Below, in pieces: positions 36,741 through 45,643 of a stretch of 64,000 bases of DNA. A model generated the notes under the pieces. That model saw only the letters and a program-made list of their open reading frames with translations, was not told the DNA's origin and did not search any database. Positions within the stretch are counted from its first letter, which is position 1. Every line of letters starts with the position of its first letter. Origin of the DNA: Spirochaetales bacterium (GTDB taxonomy: Bacteria; Spirochaetota; Spirochaetia; DAHUYW01); the NCBI GenBank assembly GCA_027306915.1, contig DAHUYW010000007.1, forward strand, positions 1 through 64,000, written 5' to 3'. The translations under genes were made by a program, and so were the position numbers.

Positions 36741-36771
36741 ATTGGCCGGCAGGCGACAAGGAGCAAAAAAA

Positions 36772-37776
36772 GTGGCATTGAACAAACGGAGTCTCGGCGG
36801 ATCGGAGCTCATGGTGAGCCCGATCGGGCTTGGTTGCTGGCAGTTTTCCAAAGCGGGAGGCTTCATCGGCAAGTTTTGGGCGAAGCTGTCCTCGGACACC
36901 GAGCGCGAGATTGTCTCCGTCTCTCGCAACGGAGGCGTGAACTGGTTCGACACGGCCGAAGCCTACGGCCTCGGGAAATCGGAACAGGCGCTTGCCGCAG
37001 CGCTCGCGGGCGTCGGAGCGAAGCCCGGCGAGGTGATGATCGCGACGAAATGGCTGCCCCTTGGGCGCTTCGCCGGCTCGATCGGCCGCACCATCGCGCG
37101 GCGGCTCGATTGCCTCGCGCCCTATCCCATCGATCTCTATCAGATCCACTTCCCGGCGAGCTTCTCGCCGATACCCGCCCAGCTGCGAGCGATGGCGAAG
37201 CTTGCGAAGAGCGGAAAGATCCGCTATGTGGGGGTTAGCAACTTTTCGGCCGCCCAGATGCGCCTCGCCTACCGGGTTCTCGCGGAAGAGGGGATTGCCC
37301 TCGTCTCCAATCAGGTCCTCTACAGCCTCCTGAAGCGCGACATCGAGAAGAACGGGGTGCTCGAGACCGCACAGGAGCTCGGGATCTCCCTCATCGCCTA
37401 CTCGCCGCTTGCCCAGGGAGTTCTCACCGGTCGATTTCACGAGGACCCCGCATCCTTTGCGGGACTTTCGCGGATGCGGACGATGAGCATGCGCTCGGAA
37501 AGGGCGCGGCTTCCGCGGACCCGCGCGCTCATCGACGAGCTTCGGCGGATCGCCTCGGGGCGTGGGGTCACCCCGGCCGAGGTTGCGCTCAACTGGACGG
37601 TCACCTTTCACGGCGGGACGATCGTGGCCATCCCCGGGGCATCGAAGGTCTCCCAGGCCGAGCACAATGCCCACGCGATGTCCTTTACTCTCTCGACGGA
37701 TGAGCTCGAGCGGATCGACGAGCTTTCACGGCAGGTTGTCGGCCTACGCGCGGTCAATGCAGGAAGGGCACAATGA
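36772..37776 (+). CDS. Aldo/keto reductase
   Basis: 334 residues, NADPH-dependent carbonyl reductase fold. Catalytic tetrad visible: Asp and Tyr in WFDTAEAYGLGKSE, Lys in IATKWLPLG, His in YQIHFPASF. C-terminal cofactor motif VAIPGASKVSQAEHN. GTG 36772 is chosen because AAGGAG lies 8 nt upstream; a TTG at 36742 has no such site. Overlaps the quinone reductase gene by 4 bp (ATGA), so the two are translationally coupled. Confidence 0.92.
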   Translation: MALNKRSLGGSELMVSPIGLGCWQFSKAGGFIGKFWAKLSSDTEREIVSVSRNGGVNWFDTAEAYGLGKSEQALAAALAGVGAKPGEVMIATKWLPLGRFAGSIGRTIARRLDCLAPYPIDLYQIHFPASFSPIPAQLRAMAKLAKSGKIRYVGVSNFSAAQMRLAYRVLAEEGIALVSNQVLYSLLKRDIEKNGVLETAQELGISLIAYSPLAQGVLTGRFHEDPASFAGLSRMRTMSMRSERARLPRTRALIDELRRIASGRGVTPAEVALNWTVTFHGGTIVAIPGASKVSQAEHNAHAMSFTLSTDELERIDELSRQVVGLRAVNAGRAQ

Positions 37777-38768
37777 AGGCGGTTGTGGTCACGAAGCTCG
37801 GGGGTGACGAGGTCCTCGAGACAAGAGAGCTTCCCGATCCCGAGCCCGACGAGGGAGAGGTAGTGGTTCGGCTGCGGGCGGCCGGGATCAACCCTGTGGA
37901 TGCCAAGCAGCGTCAGCACGGACTGCGCTCGGGCGGAACCCCTCCGGCGATCCTGGGCTGCGACGGCGCAGGGGTCGTGGCGAAGCGGGGGAAAGGCTCC
38001 CGCCGATTCAAGGAGGGCGACGAGGTTTACTTCTGCTACGGGGGGCTCGGCGAGCGGGGCGGCTGCTACTCGGAGTACGCGCCGGTCCCCGAACGCTCGC
38101 TCGTGCGAAAGCCACGGGCCCTAAGCTTCGCCGAGGCGGCAGCCGCCCCGCTGGTGCTCCTCACGGCGTGGGAAGCCCTTCACGACCGCCTCGAGATTGA
38201 AAAGGGCTCGCGTCTCCTGATCCTCGGAGGAACGGGAGGGGTGGGTCACGTGGCGATCCAGCTCGCCAAGAACGCGGGACTCCAGGTTTGCGTTACCGCC
38301 GGCTCGGAGGAGAAGGCGGCCTTCGCGCGCTCCCTTGGGGCCGACCAGATTCTCCGCTATGACCAGGTCGACGTGGCGGCTGAGGCGGCGAGGTGGTCTG
38401 GCGGCGGCGGGGTGGACTACCTCCTCGCGACCGTGAGCGGCACCCTTTTGGCAAACGCGCTCGATGCCCTGCGCCCCTACGGGAAGGCCGCCTCCATCCT
38501 TGCGCCGGCCGAGCCCTTCCCCTGGGCGGTGATGTCCAAGAAGAATCTCGGGATCTTCCTGGAGCTCATGCTCACCCCGCAGGTCCTCAAGCTGGGCTCG
38601 GCGCTCGACCACCAGCGAGAGATCCTGGAGCGCTGCGCCGCGCTTTTCGACAAAGGGAAGCTCACGGTTCGCGTCGCCGAGGTCCTGCCGCTCGATCGGG
38701 CGCGCGAGGCACACCGCAAGATCGAGACAGCCGCCACGATGGGCAAGATCGTCCTCGAGATCGCATAG
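37773..38768 (+). CDS. Zinc-independent MDR-family NADPH:quinone reductase
   Basis: 331 residues of the medium-chain dehydrogenase/reductase superfamily. N-terminal GroES-like domain with AAGINPVDAKQR, nucleotide-binding LLILGGTGGVGHVAIQLAKN near residue 150, and the quinone-reductase feature LTAWEALHD. None of the zinc-ligand pattern of alcohol dehydrogenases is present, which fits the quinone oxidoreductase branch. Coupled to the upstream aldo/keto reductase, suggesting a role in reducing reactive carbonyls or quinones. Confidence 0.92.
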   Translation: MKAVVVTKLGGDEVLETRELPDPEPDEGEVVVRLRAAGINPVDAKQRQHGLRSGGTPPAILGCDGAGVVAKRGKGSRRFKEGDEVYFCYGGLGERGGCYSEYAPVPERSLVRKPRALSFAEAAAAPLVLLTAWEALHDRLEIEKGSRLLILGGTGGVGHVAIQLAKNAGLQVCVTAGSEEKAAFARSLGADQILRYDQVDVAAEAARWSGGGGVDYLLATVSGTLLANALDALRPYGKAASILAPAEPFPWAVMSKKNLGIFLELMLTPQVLKLGSALDHQREILERCAALFDKGKLTVRVAEVLPLDRAREAHRKIETAATMGKIVLEIA

Positions 38769-38784
38769 CGCCGGGTTCGTAGCG

Positions 38785-38808
38785 GCTCCCTTGCAGCCTG
38801 CAGGGAGC
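38785..38808. terminator. Hairpin between convergent quinone reductase and 2-hydroxyacid dehydrogenase genes
   Basis: GCTCCCT(T)GCA, GCC loop, TGCAGGGAGC: 10 pairs with one bulged T. Position between converging genes suggests bidirectional termination, but there is no U-tract. Confidence 0.45.
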
Positions 38809-38853
38809 GCCGATTCGCCGACGCGGCCAAACGAGTAGCTCAAGCCCATGCGC

Positions 38854-39813
38854 CTAGTCCCGGCCTCCTGAAGCGAGCATCTCGCGCACGTGGCCGGAAA
38901 GCTCCTCGAAGAAAAGGTCCATGAAGCCGGGATATATGGCGGAAGCGTGGGGAAGGATCACCACGTTGGGAAGCTCCCAGAGGCGCGAGGAGGGCGGGAG
39001 GGGCTCGGTCTCGAAGACGTCGAGGCCGGCGCCTGCAATGAGGTCGGACTCGAGGGCCCACACCAGATCCTCCTCGGCGTAACAATTGCCCCGCCCCAGG
39101 TTATAGAGATAGGCGCTCCGCTTCATGGCCCGGAAATGGTCGCGGGTGATGATACGGTCGGTCTGCGCGCCGCCGGGAAGGATCACCACGACGTGATCGG
39201 CCTTCCCGAGGGTGTCGGGCAGCCCCGCATAGGTGATGATCTCGTCCGCGTCCGCGTCGAGCCTTTCGTCGCGCGGCGATCGCTTCATTCCCGTGATCCT
39301 GCAGTCGAAGGCCTTCAGCAGCCGGGCGCACGCGCGACCGATGTGGCCGTAGCCGACGATGAAGACGTGTTGGCCGCGGAGCTGCTGGCTCGCAAGCAGG
39401 AACTCGCGCTCCCATCGGCGAGCGGCCTGATTCTCGAGGAGGCGGCGTAGTTGGCGGTTGAAGAAGAGCATGAGACCGAGGAGGGTCTCCGACATGAGGG
39501 CGCCGTGGAAGGTGGCATGAACCACCGGGACCCGCCCGGCAGGGTCGGGCGGAGTGCCTTCGTTGCCGGCCGAGGGGGTGAGGACCGCGCGAAGACGCGG
39601 GGCTCGCTCGTAGAGCTCGGCGGGGAAGCGCCACACCGCCGCGAGGTCCGCCTCGGGAAGCGCGCGCTCGAGCTCCTCCTGCGAAGCGACGCGGACTATC
39701 TCCAGCTCGGGGAAGAGACGGCCGAGCTCACGCCACTTCGTCTCGCCCATCGGGGGCGCGCCGTTTGTTTCCAGGTGAGCGACGAGTCTTATTTTCTTCG
39801 GGCTGCTTTCCAT
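38854..39813 (-). CDS. D-isomer-specific 2-hydroxyacid dehydrogenase
   Basis: 319 residues. NAD-binding VFIVGYGHIGRACARLLKAF near residue 150, catalytic-region motifs YLYNLGRGNCYAEEDLVWAL and GAGLDVFETEPLPPSSRLWE, and catalytic His in VVILPHASAIYP. GlyArg and Glu of the Arg-Glu-His triad are present. The start is ATG 39813, with AGGA about 9 nt upstream and 22 nt after the dus stop, so it is the second gene of a dus operon. The acid substrate is unknown. Confidence 0.88.
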   Translation of the reverse strand: MESSPKKIRLVAHLETNGAPPMGETKWRELGRLFPELEIVRVASQEELERALPEADLAAVWRFPAELYERAPRLRAVLTPSAGNEGTPPDPAGRVPVVHATFHGALMSETLLGLMLFFNRQLRRLLENQAARRWEREFLLASQQLRGQHVFIVGYGHIGRACARLLKAFDCRITGMKRSPRDERLDADADEIITYAGLPDTLGKADHVVVILPGGAQTDRIITRDHFRAMKRSAYLYNLGRGNCYAEEDLVWALESDLIAGAGLDVFETEPLPPSSRLWELPNVVILPHASAIYPGFMDLFFEELSGHVREMLASGGRD

Positions 39814-39835
39814 ATCATCAATCCTGCCTTCGACT

Positions 39836-40801
39836 TTATGCGTGTATCGGTGCCCATTCCTCGAGGATGCGATCGATTTCAGCGTAGTCCGCGGCTTCCA
39901 TGAGCCGGTTCCGCAGGTGGGCGGCACCCTCGAAGCTTGCGATGTAGACCTTCACGAATTTCTTCATCACCTCGAAGTTCTTGTTTTCTCCCCAGGTTGC
40001 CCGATAGAGGGCGATGTGTGCGCGGAGCATTGCGATTCGCTCGGGGGGAGGAGGGTTTATCCCCGCCCGCTCCGGGTCGAAAAGGAAGACGTTCTGGAGT
40101 ACCCCCCGGCCGATCATCACCCCGTCAATCCGGTAGCGCGCCGCTTTGTCCTCAATCTCCCCGAGGCTCGTCACGTCACCGTTTCCGATGACCAAGGTGT
40201 CGCTTCCCATCCGGTCGCGCAAAGCGACAACCTTGGCAATCTCGTCCCACTTGGCGGGAAAGTCCGACATCTCCCTCGCAATACGCCCGTGTACGATGAG
40301 AGCCGCAGGCTTCTGCTCCAGGATGAATCCGGCCCACTCCTCGGTGCGGAGGTCTCGAAAGCCCAGGCGGGTTTTCACGCTCACCGGGAGGGCGCCGGCC
40401 CCCTCCTTCGCCGCCCGGATGAGCTCGCGCGCGAGGGGCGCATTCTCGATGAGCGCGGAGCAGCTCCCGTTCTTCACGATCTTCTTGACCGGACAGCCCA
40501 TGTTGATGTCGATTCCGTCGAAGCCGAGGGCGGCGAGCTCGCGCGCGGACTGAAAGTAATGTTCGGGGTTGTTCCCCCAGATCTGCGCGACGATCGGGCG
40601 CTCCTCCTCGGTGAACTGAAGCCGGTGGATCACCGCCTCGCGTCCGGCGGAGCAGAGTCCGTCGGTGTTGGTAAACTCGGTATAGAAGACGTCGGGCCTG
40701 CCGCAGCGCGCGACGATGCGGCGAAAGACGGTGTCGGTGACGTCCTCCATGGGCGCGAGGACCTTGATGGGGCGCCCTAAGGTCCGCCAGAAGCTCTCCA
40801 T
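39836..40801 (-). CDS. dus: tRNA-dihydrouridine synthase
   Basis: 321 residues, FMN-dependent reduction of uridines in tRNA D-loops. LAPMEDVTDTVFRRIVARCG at the N-terminus, catalytic Cys in INMGCPVKKIVKNGSCSAL, KTRLGFRD, VHGRIAREM and NGDVTSLGE. The PVKKIVKNGSCSAL spelling is closest to DusB/DusC-like members, but which uridine is modified cannot be read. ATG 40801 lies 8 nt after a TATAGT -10 box and has no Shine-Dalgarno, suggesting leaderless translation. Confidence 0.93.
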   Translation of the reverse strand: MESFWRTLGRPIKVLAPMEDVTDTVFRRIVARCGRPDVFYTEFTNTDGLCSAGREAVIHRLQFTEEERPIVAQIWGNNPEHYFQSARELAALGFDGIDINMGCPVKKIVKNGSCSALIENAPLARELIRAAKEGAGALPVSVKTRLGFRDLRTEEWAGFILEQKPAALIVHGRIAREMSDFPAKWDEIAKVVALRDRMGSDTLVIGNGDVTSLGEIEDKAARYRIDGVMIGRGVLQNVFLFDPERAGINPPPPERIAMLRAHIALYRATWGENKNFEVMKKFVKVYIASFEGAAHLRNRLMEAADYAEIDRILEEWAPIHA

Positions 40802-40809
40802 ACCGAGAC

Positions 40810-40839
40810 ACTATACCGAACGATCGATAGGCTCGGCAA
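40810..40839 (-). promoter_or_regulatory. Promoter of dus
   Basis: Minus strand: -35 TTGCCG (40839-40834), 18-bp spacer, -10 TATAGT (40815-40810). The -10 box ends 8 nt before the ATG. Confidence 0.7.
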
Positions 40840-40857
40840 CCGAGCGCTCCGCTGTGG

Positions 40858-40863
40858 TATACT
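40858..40863 (+). promoter_or_regulatory. -10 box TATACT of the SDR gene
   Basis: TATACT ends 6 nt before ATG 40870 with no ribosome binding site between. The -35 region overlaps that of dus; TCGGCA is 19 bp upstream. Predicted leaderless transcript. Confidence 0.6.
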
Positions 40864-40869
40864 CCCGCA

Positions 40870-41904
40870 ATGACTGTCGTAACTGGAGCCTCCGGGCATC
40901 TTGGAAACACCATTGTGCGCATGCTCATCGAGCAAGGCCTTCCCGTACGGGCGGCGCTCCGCAGGCTGGACCCGCCCTCCCTCGATGGGCTGCCGGTCGA
41001 GCGTGTTCACGGAGATCTCCTTGACCGGGCTTCACTCGAGCGGGCCTTCGCCGGGGCCGACAGGGTCATCCACGCGGCGGCCTTCATATCGACCCAGAAT
41101 GCGGACCGCGCGAATCTCGAGCGGATCAACATCGAAGGGACGCACAATGTCATCGAGGCGGTTCTTGCCTCCGGGGCGAAACGAGCCGTGTTCGTCAGCT
41201 CGGTCGAAGCGCTCGACCTCCGTCATCGGATTGTGAGCGACGCGGAGATCGACGGCTTTCATCCCGAGACCACGATCATGGCCTACGGACGGACGAAGGC
41301 CCTTGCGACGCTCGAGGTGCTCAAGGCGGTGCGCGAGCGCGGGCTTCCGGCGATAGTCGTGGCGCCAAGCGGCTTCATCGGCCCCTACGATTTCGGAAGC
41401 TCCCTTACCGGCCGTCTCGTGCGCAGCTTCATCCACCGACGCCTTCCCGGCTACCTCGACGGTGCCTTCGATTTCGTCGACGTCCGGGATGTGGCCAAGG
41501 GCGCGATAGCCGCCGCCGAGCGCGGGAGGATCGGTTCGTGGTACCTTCTCTCCGGCACTCAGATCACGGTGCCCGAGCTCATGGAGCTGCTCGCCGAGGT
41601 CTCGGGGGTAAGGAAGCCCATCCTGAAGATCCCGCCCTGGCTGGCGATTGGGTACGCGGCGCTCGCTGCCCGCGCAATGCGCCTTCTCGGGCGCACCCCG
41701 CTGTATACCCCCAACTCGATCCGCATCCTTCAGACCGGTGCGATATTCCGGCCTGAGCGCGCCGCGGCCGAGCTCGGCCACCGGCCGCGCCTGCTGCGCG
41801 AAACCGTCGCCGACACCGTGGCCTGGTGGCGGGAAAAGGAGGGGAGGCCGCACGACTCCGGGGTCGCAGGTGCCGACCGGGACATGGCCCCCACGAATAG
41901 GTAG
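40870..41904 (+). CDS. NAD(P)-dependent epimerase/dehydratase-type SDR (dihydroflavonol reductase-like)
   Basis: 344 residues, extended SDR. Cofactor motif VVTGASGHLGNTIVRML at the N-terminus, VIHAAAFIS, catalytic Ser in VFVSSVEAL and YxxxK in MAYGRTKALATLEVL. Similar to dihydroflavonol-4-reductase/3-beta-hydroxysteroid dehydrogenase-type enzymes; the substrate is not evident. Divergent from dus and convergent with the cation-transporter-like gene 14 bp downstream. The last about 20 residues are low complexity. Confidence 0.9.
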   Translation: MTVVTGASGHLGNTIVRMLIEQGLPVRAALRRLDPPSLDGLPVERVHGDLLDRASLERAFAGADRVIHAAAFISTQNADRANLERINIEGTHNVIEAVLASGAKRAVFVSSVEALDLRHRIVSDAEIDGFHPETTIMAYGRTKALATLEVLKAVRERGLPAIVVAPSGFIGPYDFGSSLTGRLVRSFIHRRLPGYLDGAFDFVDVRDVAKGAIAAAERGRIGSWYLLSGTQITVPELMELLAEVSGVRKPILKIPPWLAIGYAALAARAMRLLGRTPLYTPNSIRILQTGAIFRPERAAAELGHRPRLLRETVADTVAWWREKEGRPHDSGVAGADRDMAPTNR

Positions 41905-41918
41905 ATCCTGCTTCAGCT

Positions 41919-42557
41919 TCAGGGTAGGACCGTATGTCTCCGCGACGCCTCTTCAATCGCCTCCCTACCCTCGTGAGTCACGAAATAGACAAGCGCCAGC
42001 GCGGCGACCGAATCGAGCCACCACCAACCGAGCAGCGCCGTTGCAGCGACCCCGCCCAAGACGATCCATGACATGTAGGCGCACACCATACTGCAGGAGC
42101 CGTCCGATTCGAGCGCCTTGCTCCCGATTCGCCGACCGACTCGCTTCTTCGCGGCTGATAGGACGGGCATGAGAAGGCTTGACGCGGCGGTGATACCGAT
42201 GCCCAGGGGCGCGGTTTCGGGACCCTCCCGCAGCCAGAGGGAGCGAGCCGAACCGATCAGGATGTAGATCGCAAGGAGGAACAGCCCGACGCCAACGATC
42301 CAGGAGGCGGCTCTATCCGCATTTGCAACGCGGTTGGTGTCGGCGTGGCTCGCTTCGACGTAGAGTCTCCAGAGCAGCGCGACGCCGGCGACGAGCTCAA
42401 TGACGCTGTCGGCACCGAAGGCTATCAGGGCGACCGAATGTGCGAGAACGCCGGCGACGACTGCCACTGCGGCCTCGACGACCATCCAACCCGTCGACAT
42501 CCACTCAATTGCTATGCCCCGCCGGAGGTCCGGCTCATGACCTTCCGCAACCGACAT
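41919..42557 (-). CDS. Cation-diffusion-facilitator-like membrane protein
   Basis: 212 residues with about five membrane helices and no cytoplasmic CDF tail. VALIAFGADSVIELVAGVAL aligns with the SDAxHSxxD metal site of CDF transporters but lacks the His, and the second site reads ALESDGSCSMVCAYMS, where HxxxD is usual. This matches a truncated CDF subfamily annotated as cation transporter in many bacteria; the lost metal ligands make zinc export doubtful. It lies 70 bp after the steroid-reductase-like gene on the same strand. Confidence 0.75.
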   Translation of the reverse strand: MSVAEGHEPDLRRGIAIEWMSTGWMVVEAAVAVVAGVLAHSVALIAFGADSVIELVAGVALLWRLYVEASHADTNRVANADRAASWIVGVGLFLLAIYILIGSARSLWLREGPETAPLGIGITAASSLLMPVLSAAKKRVGRRIGSKALESDGSCSMVCAYMSWIVLGGVAATALLGWWWLDSVAALALVYFVTHEGREAIEEASRRHTVLP

Positions 42558-42627
42558 ACTCTCCGATCCATTCTCCTTGCGCCGAACGATTGTTCGAAAC
42601 GCGCGTGTTCCGGCGAGCTACGCCCGG

Positions 42628-43383
42628 CTACACAATAAACGGGATGACTGCCTTGCGCTCGCTTGGATAGTCGGCGAACTCACGCCGGTACCACCGATGG
42701 TGCGCGATCGCGCGAGGGAAGAGGTTTGCGAAGGTGAACGCGGCGAAGGCGAGCCCGGCGACCGACCAGGTCAGAAACGCCCAACCCACCCACTCGATAA
42801 TCTCCCCGAAATAGTTAGGACAGGAGACGAAGCGGAACATCCCTCCATGAGGAATAGAGTAGCCGGTCTCCCCCGGCTTCCGCAGGGCGCGAAGGATGTT
42901 GTCGGAGCTGGAATGGATGAGGAAGCCTGCCGCGAAGAGCGATAGCCCAAAGAGAAAGCGAAGGTCCAGGAGCCAGGCAAGGGGATAGGTCGGTCCAAGC
43001 AGATAGAGACCGCAGCCGTTTACGTAGCCGTTCACAACATTGAAGAAGATCGCGAACACGCTGATGAGGACCGGGAATTCGCGGCGTCCCTCGCGCATGA
43101 GCGAGGTGAAGACGAAGGTTCGATAGATGTAGTGAAACTCCCAGATCACGATGAAGGCTATCGAAACCGGATCTCGACGGCCACTCGCCAGGAAGATGAC
43201 AAGGATGACCGCGACCGCAGGGAACTCCATCATCCGCCAGCCCCAACGCTCGGGGAGGGTGATCCCCCATCCGGGGCGGGCGTAACGCCCGTAGGGAGCG
43301 CTCAGGAAAAAAAGCGCGACGAAGACCGCAACCGCCAGCGCGAACAGGACATCGAGCGCCCAGCGATAGATGAGTACAGTCAT
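42628..43383 (-). CDS. Steroid 5-alpha-reductase family membrane enzyme
   Basis: 251 residues, about six membrane helices. The C-terminal block MFRFVSCPNYFGEIIEWVGW near residue 180 and HHRWYRREFADYPSERKAVI near the end are the NADPH-binding signature of 3-oxo-5-alpha-steroid 4-dehydrogenases, notably close to the eukaryotic pattern (NYFGEIxEW, HHxWYxxxF). The N-terminal RYARPGWGITLPERWGWRMM also matches. In bacteria the substrate could be an enone lipid, a carotenoid-like or a sterol-like compound. ATG 43383 has AAGGGGG 5 nt upstream. The following gene is the CDF-like protein. Confidence 0.85.
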   Translation of the reverse strand: MTVLIYRWALDVLFALAVAVFVALFFLSAPYGRYARPGWGITLPERWGWRMMEFPAVAVILVIFLASGRRDPVSIAFIVIWEFHYIYRTFVFTSLMREGRREFPVLISVFAIFFNVVNGYVNGCGLYLLGPTYPLAWLLDLRFLFGLSLFAAGFLIHSSSDNILRALRKPGETGYSIPHGGMFRFVSCPNYFGEIIEWVGWAFLTWSVAGLAFAAFTFANLFPRAIAHHRWYRREFADYPSERKAVIPFIV

Positions 43384-43453
43384 CCTTTCCCCCTTTGTTT
43401 TGCCGCGAAGCGCCGGCGGCCGACCGAAGGTGAGTGTATCAAAGGGTCGAGGT

Positions 43454-44092
43454 TTAGGGGAGGTCCGCGACAATCCGCTCGGCGACCGCCTTGCCGAGGG
43501 CGCGGTGCCCCTCGGGGTCAAAGTGAATGCCGTCCTTGTCGCTCGAGCGGACGATCCGGCCGGCGTCGATGAGGTCGCAACCGAGCGCGGCAGCCACCGC
43601 GGCAAAAGCCTCGCCTAAGCCTTTCGACTTCTCGGGTGCGCCCTCGAACATCCCGGCGAAGTTGGACAGGCGGCCGACCGGCGGCGGAGCGACGAGGAGG
43701 ACCCGGGGCGGACGACCGGCAGGGCCGAAGTCGGAGGCCAGCGCCATCTCGACGAGCCGTCCGGCCCCGTGTGCGATGTCCCAGGCTGAAAGGCCGAAGC
43801 GGTGCTTCAGATCGTTGGTTCCGAGCATGATGACAAGAAGATCGACCGGCTTGTGGCTTTCGAGGCAGGGGGGAAGATAGAGGCTGCCATTCTTCGGGCC
43901 CTCGATGGGATCGTCCCAGAGCGTTGTCCGTCCGTTCTGCCCCTCGGCGATGACCGAGAAGGCGCCGGGCCTCTTCGCCTCGAGCGCGCTTGCGAGCACC
44001 CCGACCCACCGATCGCCGGCTGGGTAGCGCCCGCCGTCCGCGGGGTCGTAGCCCCAGGTGTTTGAGTCGCCAAAGCAGACTATCGTTGCCAT
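43454..44092 (-). CDS. SGNH/GDSL-family hydrolase (arylesterase-like)
   Basis: 212 residues, no signal peptide. Block I ATIVCFGDSNTWGYDP with nucleophile Ser, block II Gly in AEGQNGRTT, block III VIMLGTNDLKHRFG with the oxyanion Asn, and block V DGIHFDPEGHRALG with catalytic Asp and His. Closest to intracellular arylesterase/acetyl-xylan-esterase-like SGNH enzymes. AGGAGGAG directly precedes ATG 44092. Could remove acetyl groups from imported sugars, but no local proof. Confidence 0.9.
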   Translation of the reverse strand: MATIVCFGDSNTWGYDPADGGRYPAGDRWVGVLASALEAKRPGAFSVIAEGQNGRTTLWDDPIEGPKNGSLYLPPCLESHKPVDLLVIMLGTNDLKHRFGLSAWDIAHGAGRLVEMALASDFGPAGRPPRVLLVAPPPVGRLSNFAGMFEGAPEKSKGLGEAFAAVAAALGCDLIDAGRIVRSSDKDGIHFDPEGHRALGKAVAERIVADLP

Positions 44093-44224
44093 CTCCTCCT
44101 CCTTGCGTCACCCCGCATCATCCCTCATGCGAGGCGCGCCTGACAAGGGGCGTGTCGGATCGGAGGCGCGACTTCCGCCCCGAGATCCTGCAGGAAACGG
44201 CATCCTTCGCAACCTTTTTGCGAT

Positions 44225-44253
44225 GTGACACAAGCTCCACGCTATGGTAGTAT
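44225..44253 (+). promoter_or_regulatory. Promoter of the mutarotase-fold gene
   Basis: -35 GTGACA (44225-44230), 17-bp spacer, -10 TAGTAT (44248-44253); leader of about 75 nt to ATG 44335. The gap 44093-44334 shows nothing else. Confidence 0.7.
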
Positions 44254-44334
44254 GACCGCCGGACCGGTGCTCAAGTCGCTCGGGCCGCGCCCGGCCCCTC
44301 GCGAATGCAGATAACTCACAGCAAGGAGATCTCC

Positions 44335-45585
44335 ATGGAGCTCGAAGCAAGACGAATCAGAGAAATCGGAAATCGAACTGCGACCTTCCTTTCGAACGGC
44401 CTCATGCGCCTTGTGGTCACGGACGACGGGGGGATGATCCCGGAGCTCAGCTACCGGCGTGAGAACGGCTACCTCAACACCCACTGGGTACCCCACTTTC
44501 GGAGCAACTCGGGACGTCCCTTCTCCCGGGGCGCCCACGGCAGCTACTGGGGCGGGAGTCTCCTCTACGGGATCGCGGGCAACTTTCCCTGCCTGCCCAC
44601 CTTCGGCGCGCCGGGCAAAGCCTATGGGGTCGAGCTACCGGTTCACGGACCGACGGCGAACGAGTGGTGGCGGCTCGAACGGGTAGGGGTGCTCCCCAAC
44701 CGCGCGGCCTATGCGATCACCTCGATGGCGGCGGTGAGGCCTCGAGATCTGACCTACCGGAAGTGGGATCTCCTGCTCCCCGATCACCCGGTCCACTACA
44801 CAGTGATCAAGGTTAAGAACAGCGGCAAGACGAGCTATCGCATAAATGCAGCCTGGCACAACACCATCGGCTCGCCCTTCCTGGAGAAGGGCTGCCTTAT
44901 CGACCTCGCTGCCGAGCGCTACGGCACCGTTCCCTCGCCGAGCGAGTTCGACCCGACCGGCCGTCTCGCCGTGGGCGTCGAGTTCGGCGATCTTTCAAAG
45001 GCCCCCTTGCGCAACGGTAAGAAGGCCGATCTTCGCGTCGTGCCGGGGATGATCGGCTACACCGACTTCGTAACGGGTCCCGTCCCAAGCAAGGCGAAGA
45101 TCGGATGGAGCTCGGTGGTCAATCCCAACCTGGGGGCGCTCTACCTCTGCTTCTTCAAGGGGCCGGCCGCAGCCGCCAAGGAGGAGATTACCCTCACCTT
45201 CAACGATCTCTGGTTGCAGTACGGCGGGCGCACCTTCACACCGTGGGCGGGTCACGGGGGCGGTACGGACCTCACCTTCTGCCTGGGTACCGAGAACGCG
45301 ATCGGAGCCTACGCGAACGGGCTGGAATACGCCTTGAGCCATCCCGAGCTGCTGGGAAGCGCGACGCTGGTCGAGCTCGCCCCGGGCGAGGAGAAGAGCC
45401 TCTTCTACGGTACTCTGGCGGCCGAGTACGGCAAGAGCAGCCTCGCGGCAGGAGTCGAGCAGGTGGACGCCACGAAGGCGGGCCTGGTCGTCGTCGGCCG
45501 TAAGGCGAGCGGCTCGGGCAAACAGAGCTTCAAGGCGGATGCGGGGTTTGCCGAGATCGCGAAGCTTGTTGCCGAGCTGGTCTAG
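44335..45585 (+). CDS. Aldose-1-epimerase-like (galactose mutarotase fold) protein
   Basis: 416 residues. ATG 44335 with AAGGAG 7 nt upstream. Features of the mutarotase beta-sandwich: FLSNGLMRLVVTDDGGMIPE at the N-terminus, PVHGPTANEWWRLERVG near residue 100 with a conserved-looking His, INAAWHNTIGSPFLEKGCLI, and GHGGGTDLTFCLGTENAIGA. Longer than GalM (about 340), so probably a relative acting on a larger carbohydrate, or a sugar-binding protein. Stand-alone gene. Confidence 0.7.
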   Translation: MELEARRIREIGNRTATFLSNGLMRLVVTDDGGMIPELSYRRENGYLNTHWVPHFRSNSGRPFSRGAHGSYWGGSLLYGIAGNFPCLPTFGAPGKAYGVELPVHGPTANEWWRLERVGVLPNRAAYAITSMAAVRPRDLTYRKWDLLLPDHPVHYTVIKVKNSGKTSYRINAAWHNTIGSPFLEKGCLIDLAAERYGTVPSPSEFDPTGRLAVGVEFGDLSKAPLRNGKKADLRVVPGMIGYTDFVTGPVPSKAKIGWSSVVNPNLGALYLCFFKGPAAAAKEEITLTFNDLWLQYGGRTFTPWAGHGGGTDLTFCLGTENAIGAYANGLEYALSHPELLGSATLVELAPGEEKSLFYGTLAAEYGKSSLAAGVEQVDATKAGLVVVGRKASGSGKQSFKADAGFAEIAKLVAELV

Positions 45586-45643
45586 CGACGAGAGGAGCCG
45601 GGGTCGCGGAGCCTGGAGCGCCGGGCTCGAAGGCGGCAGGCGA

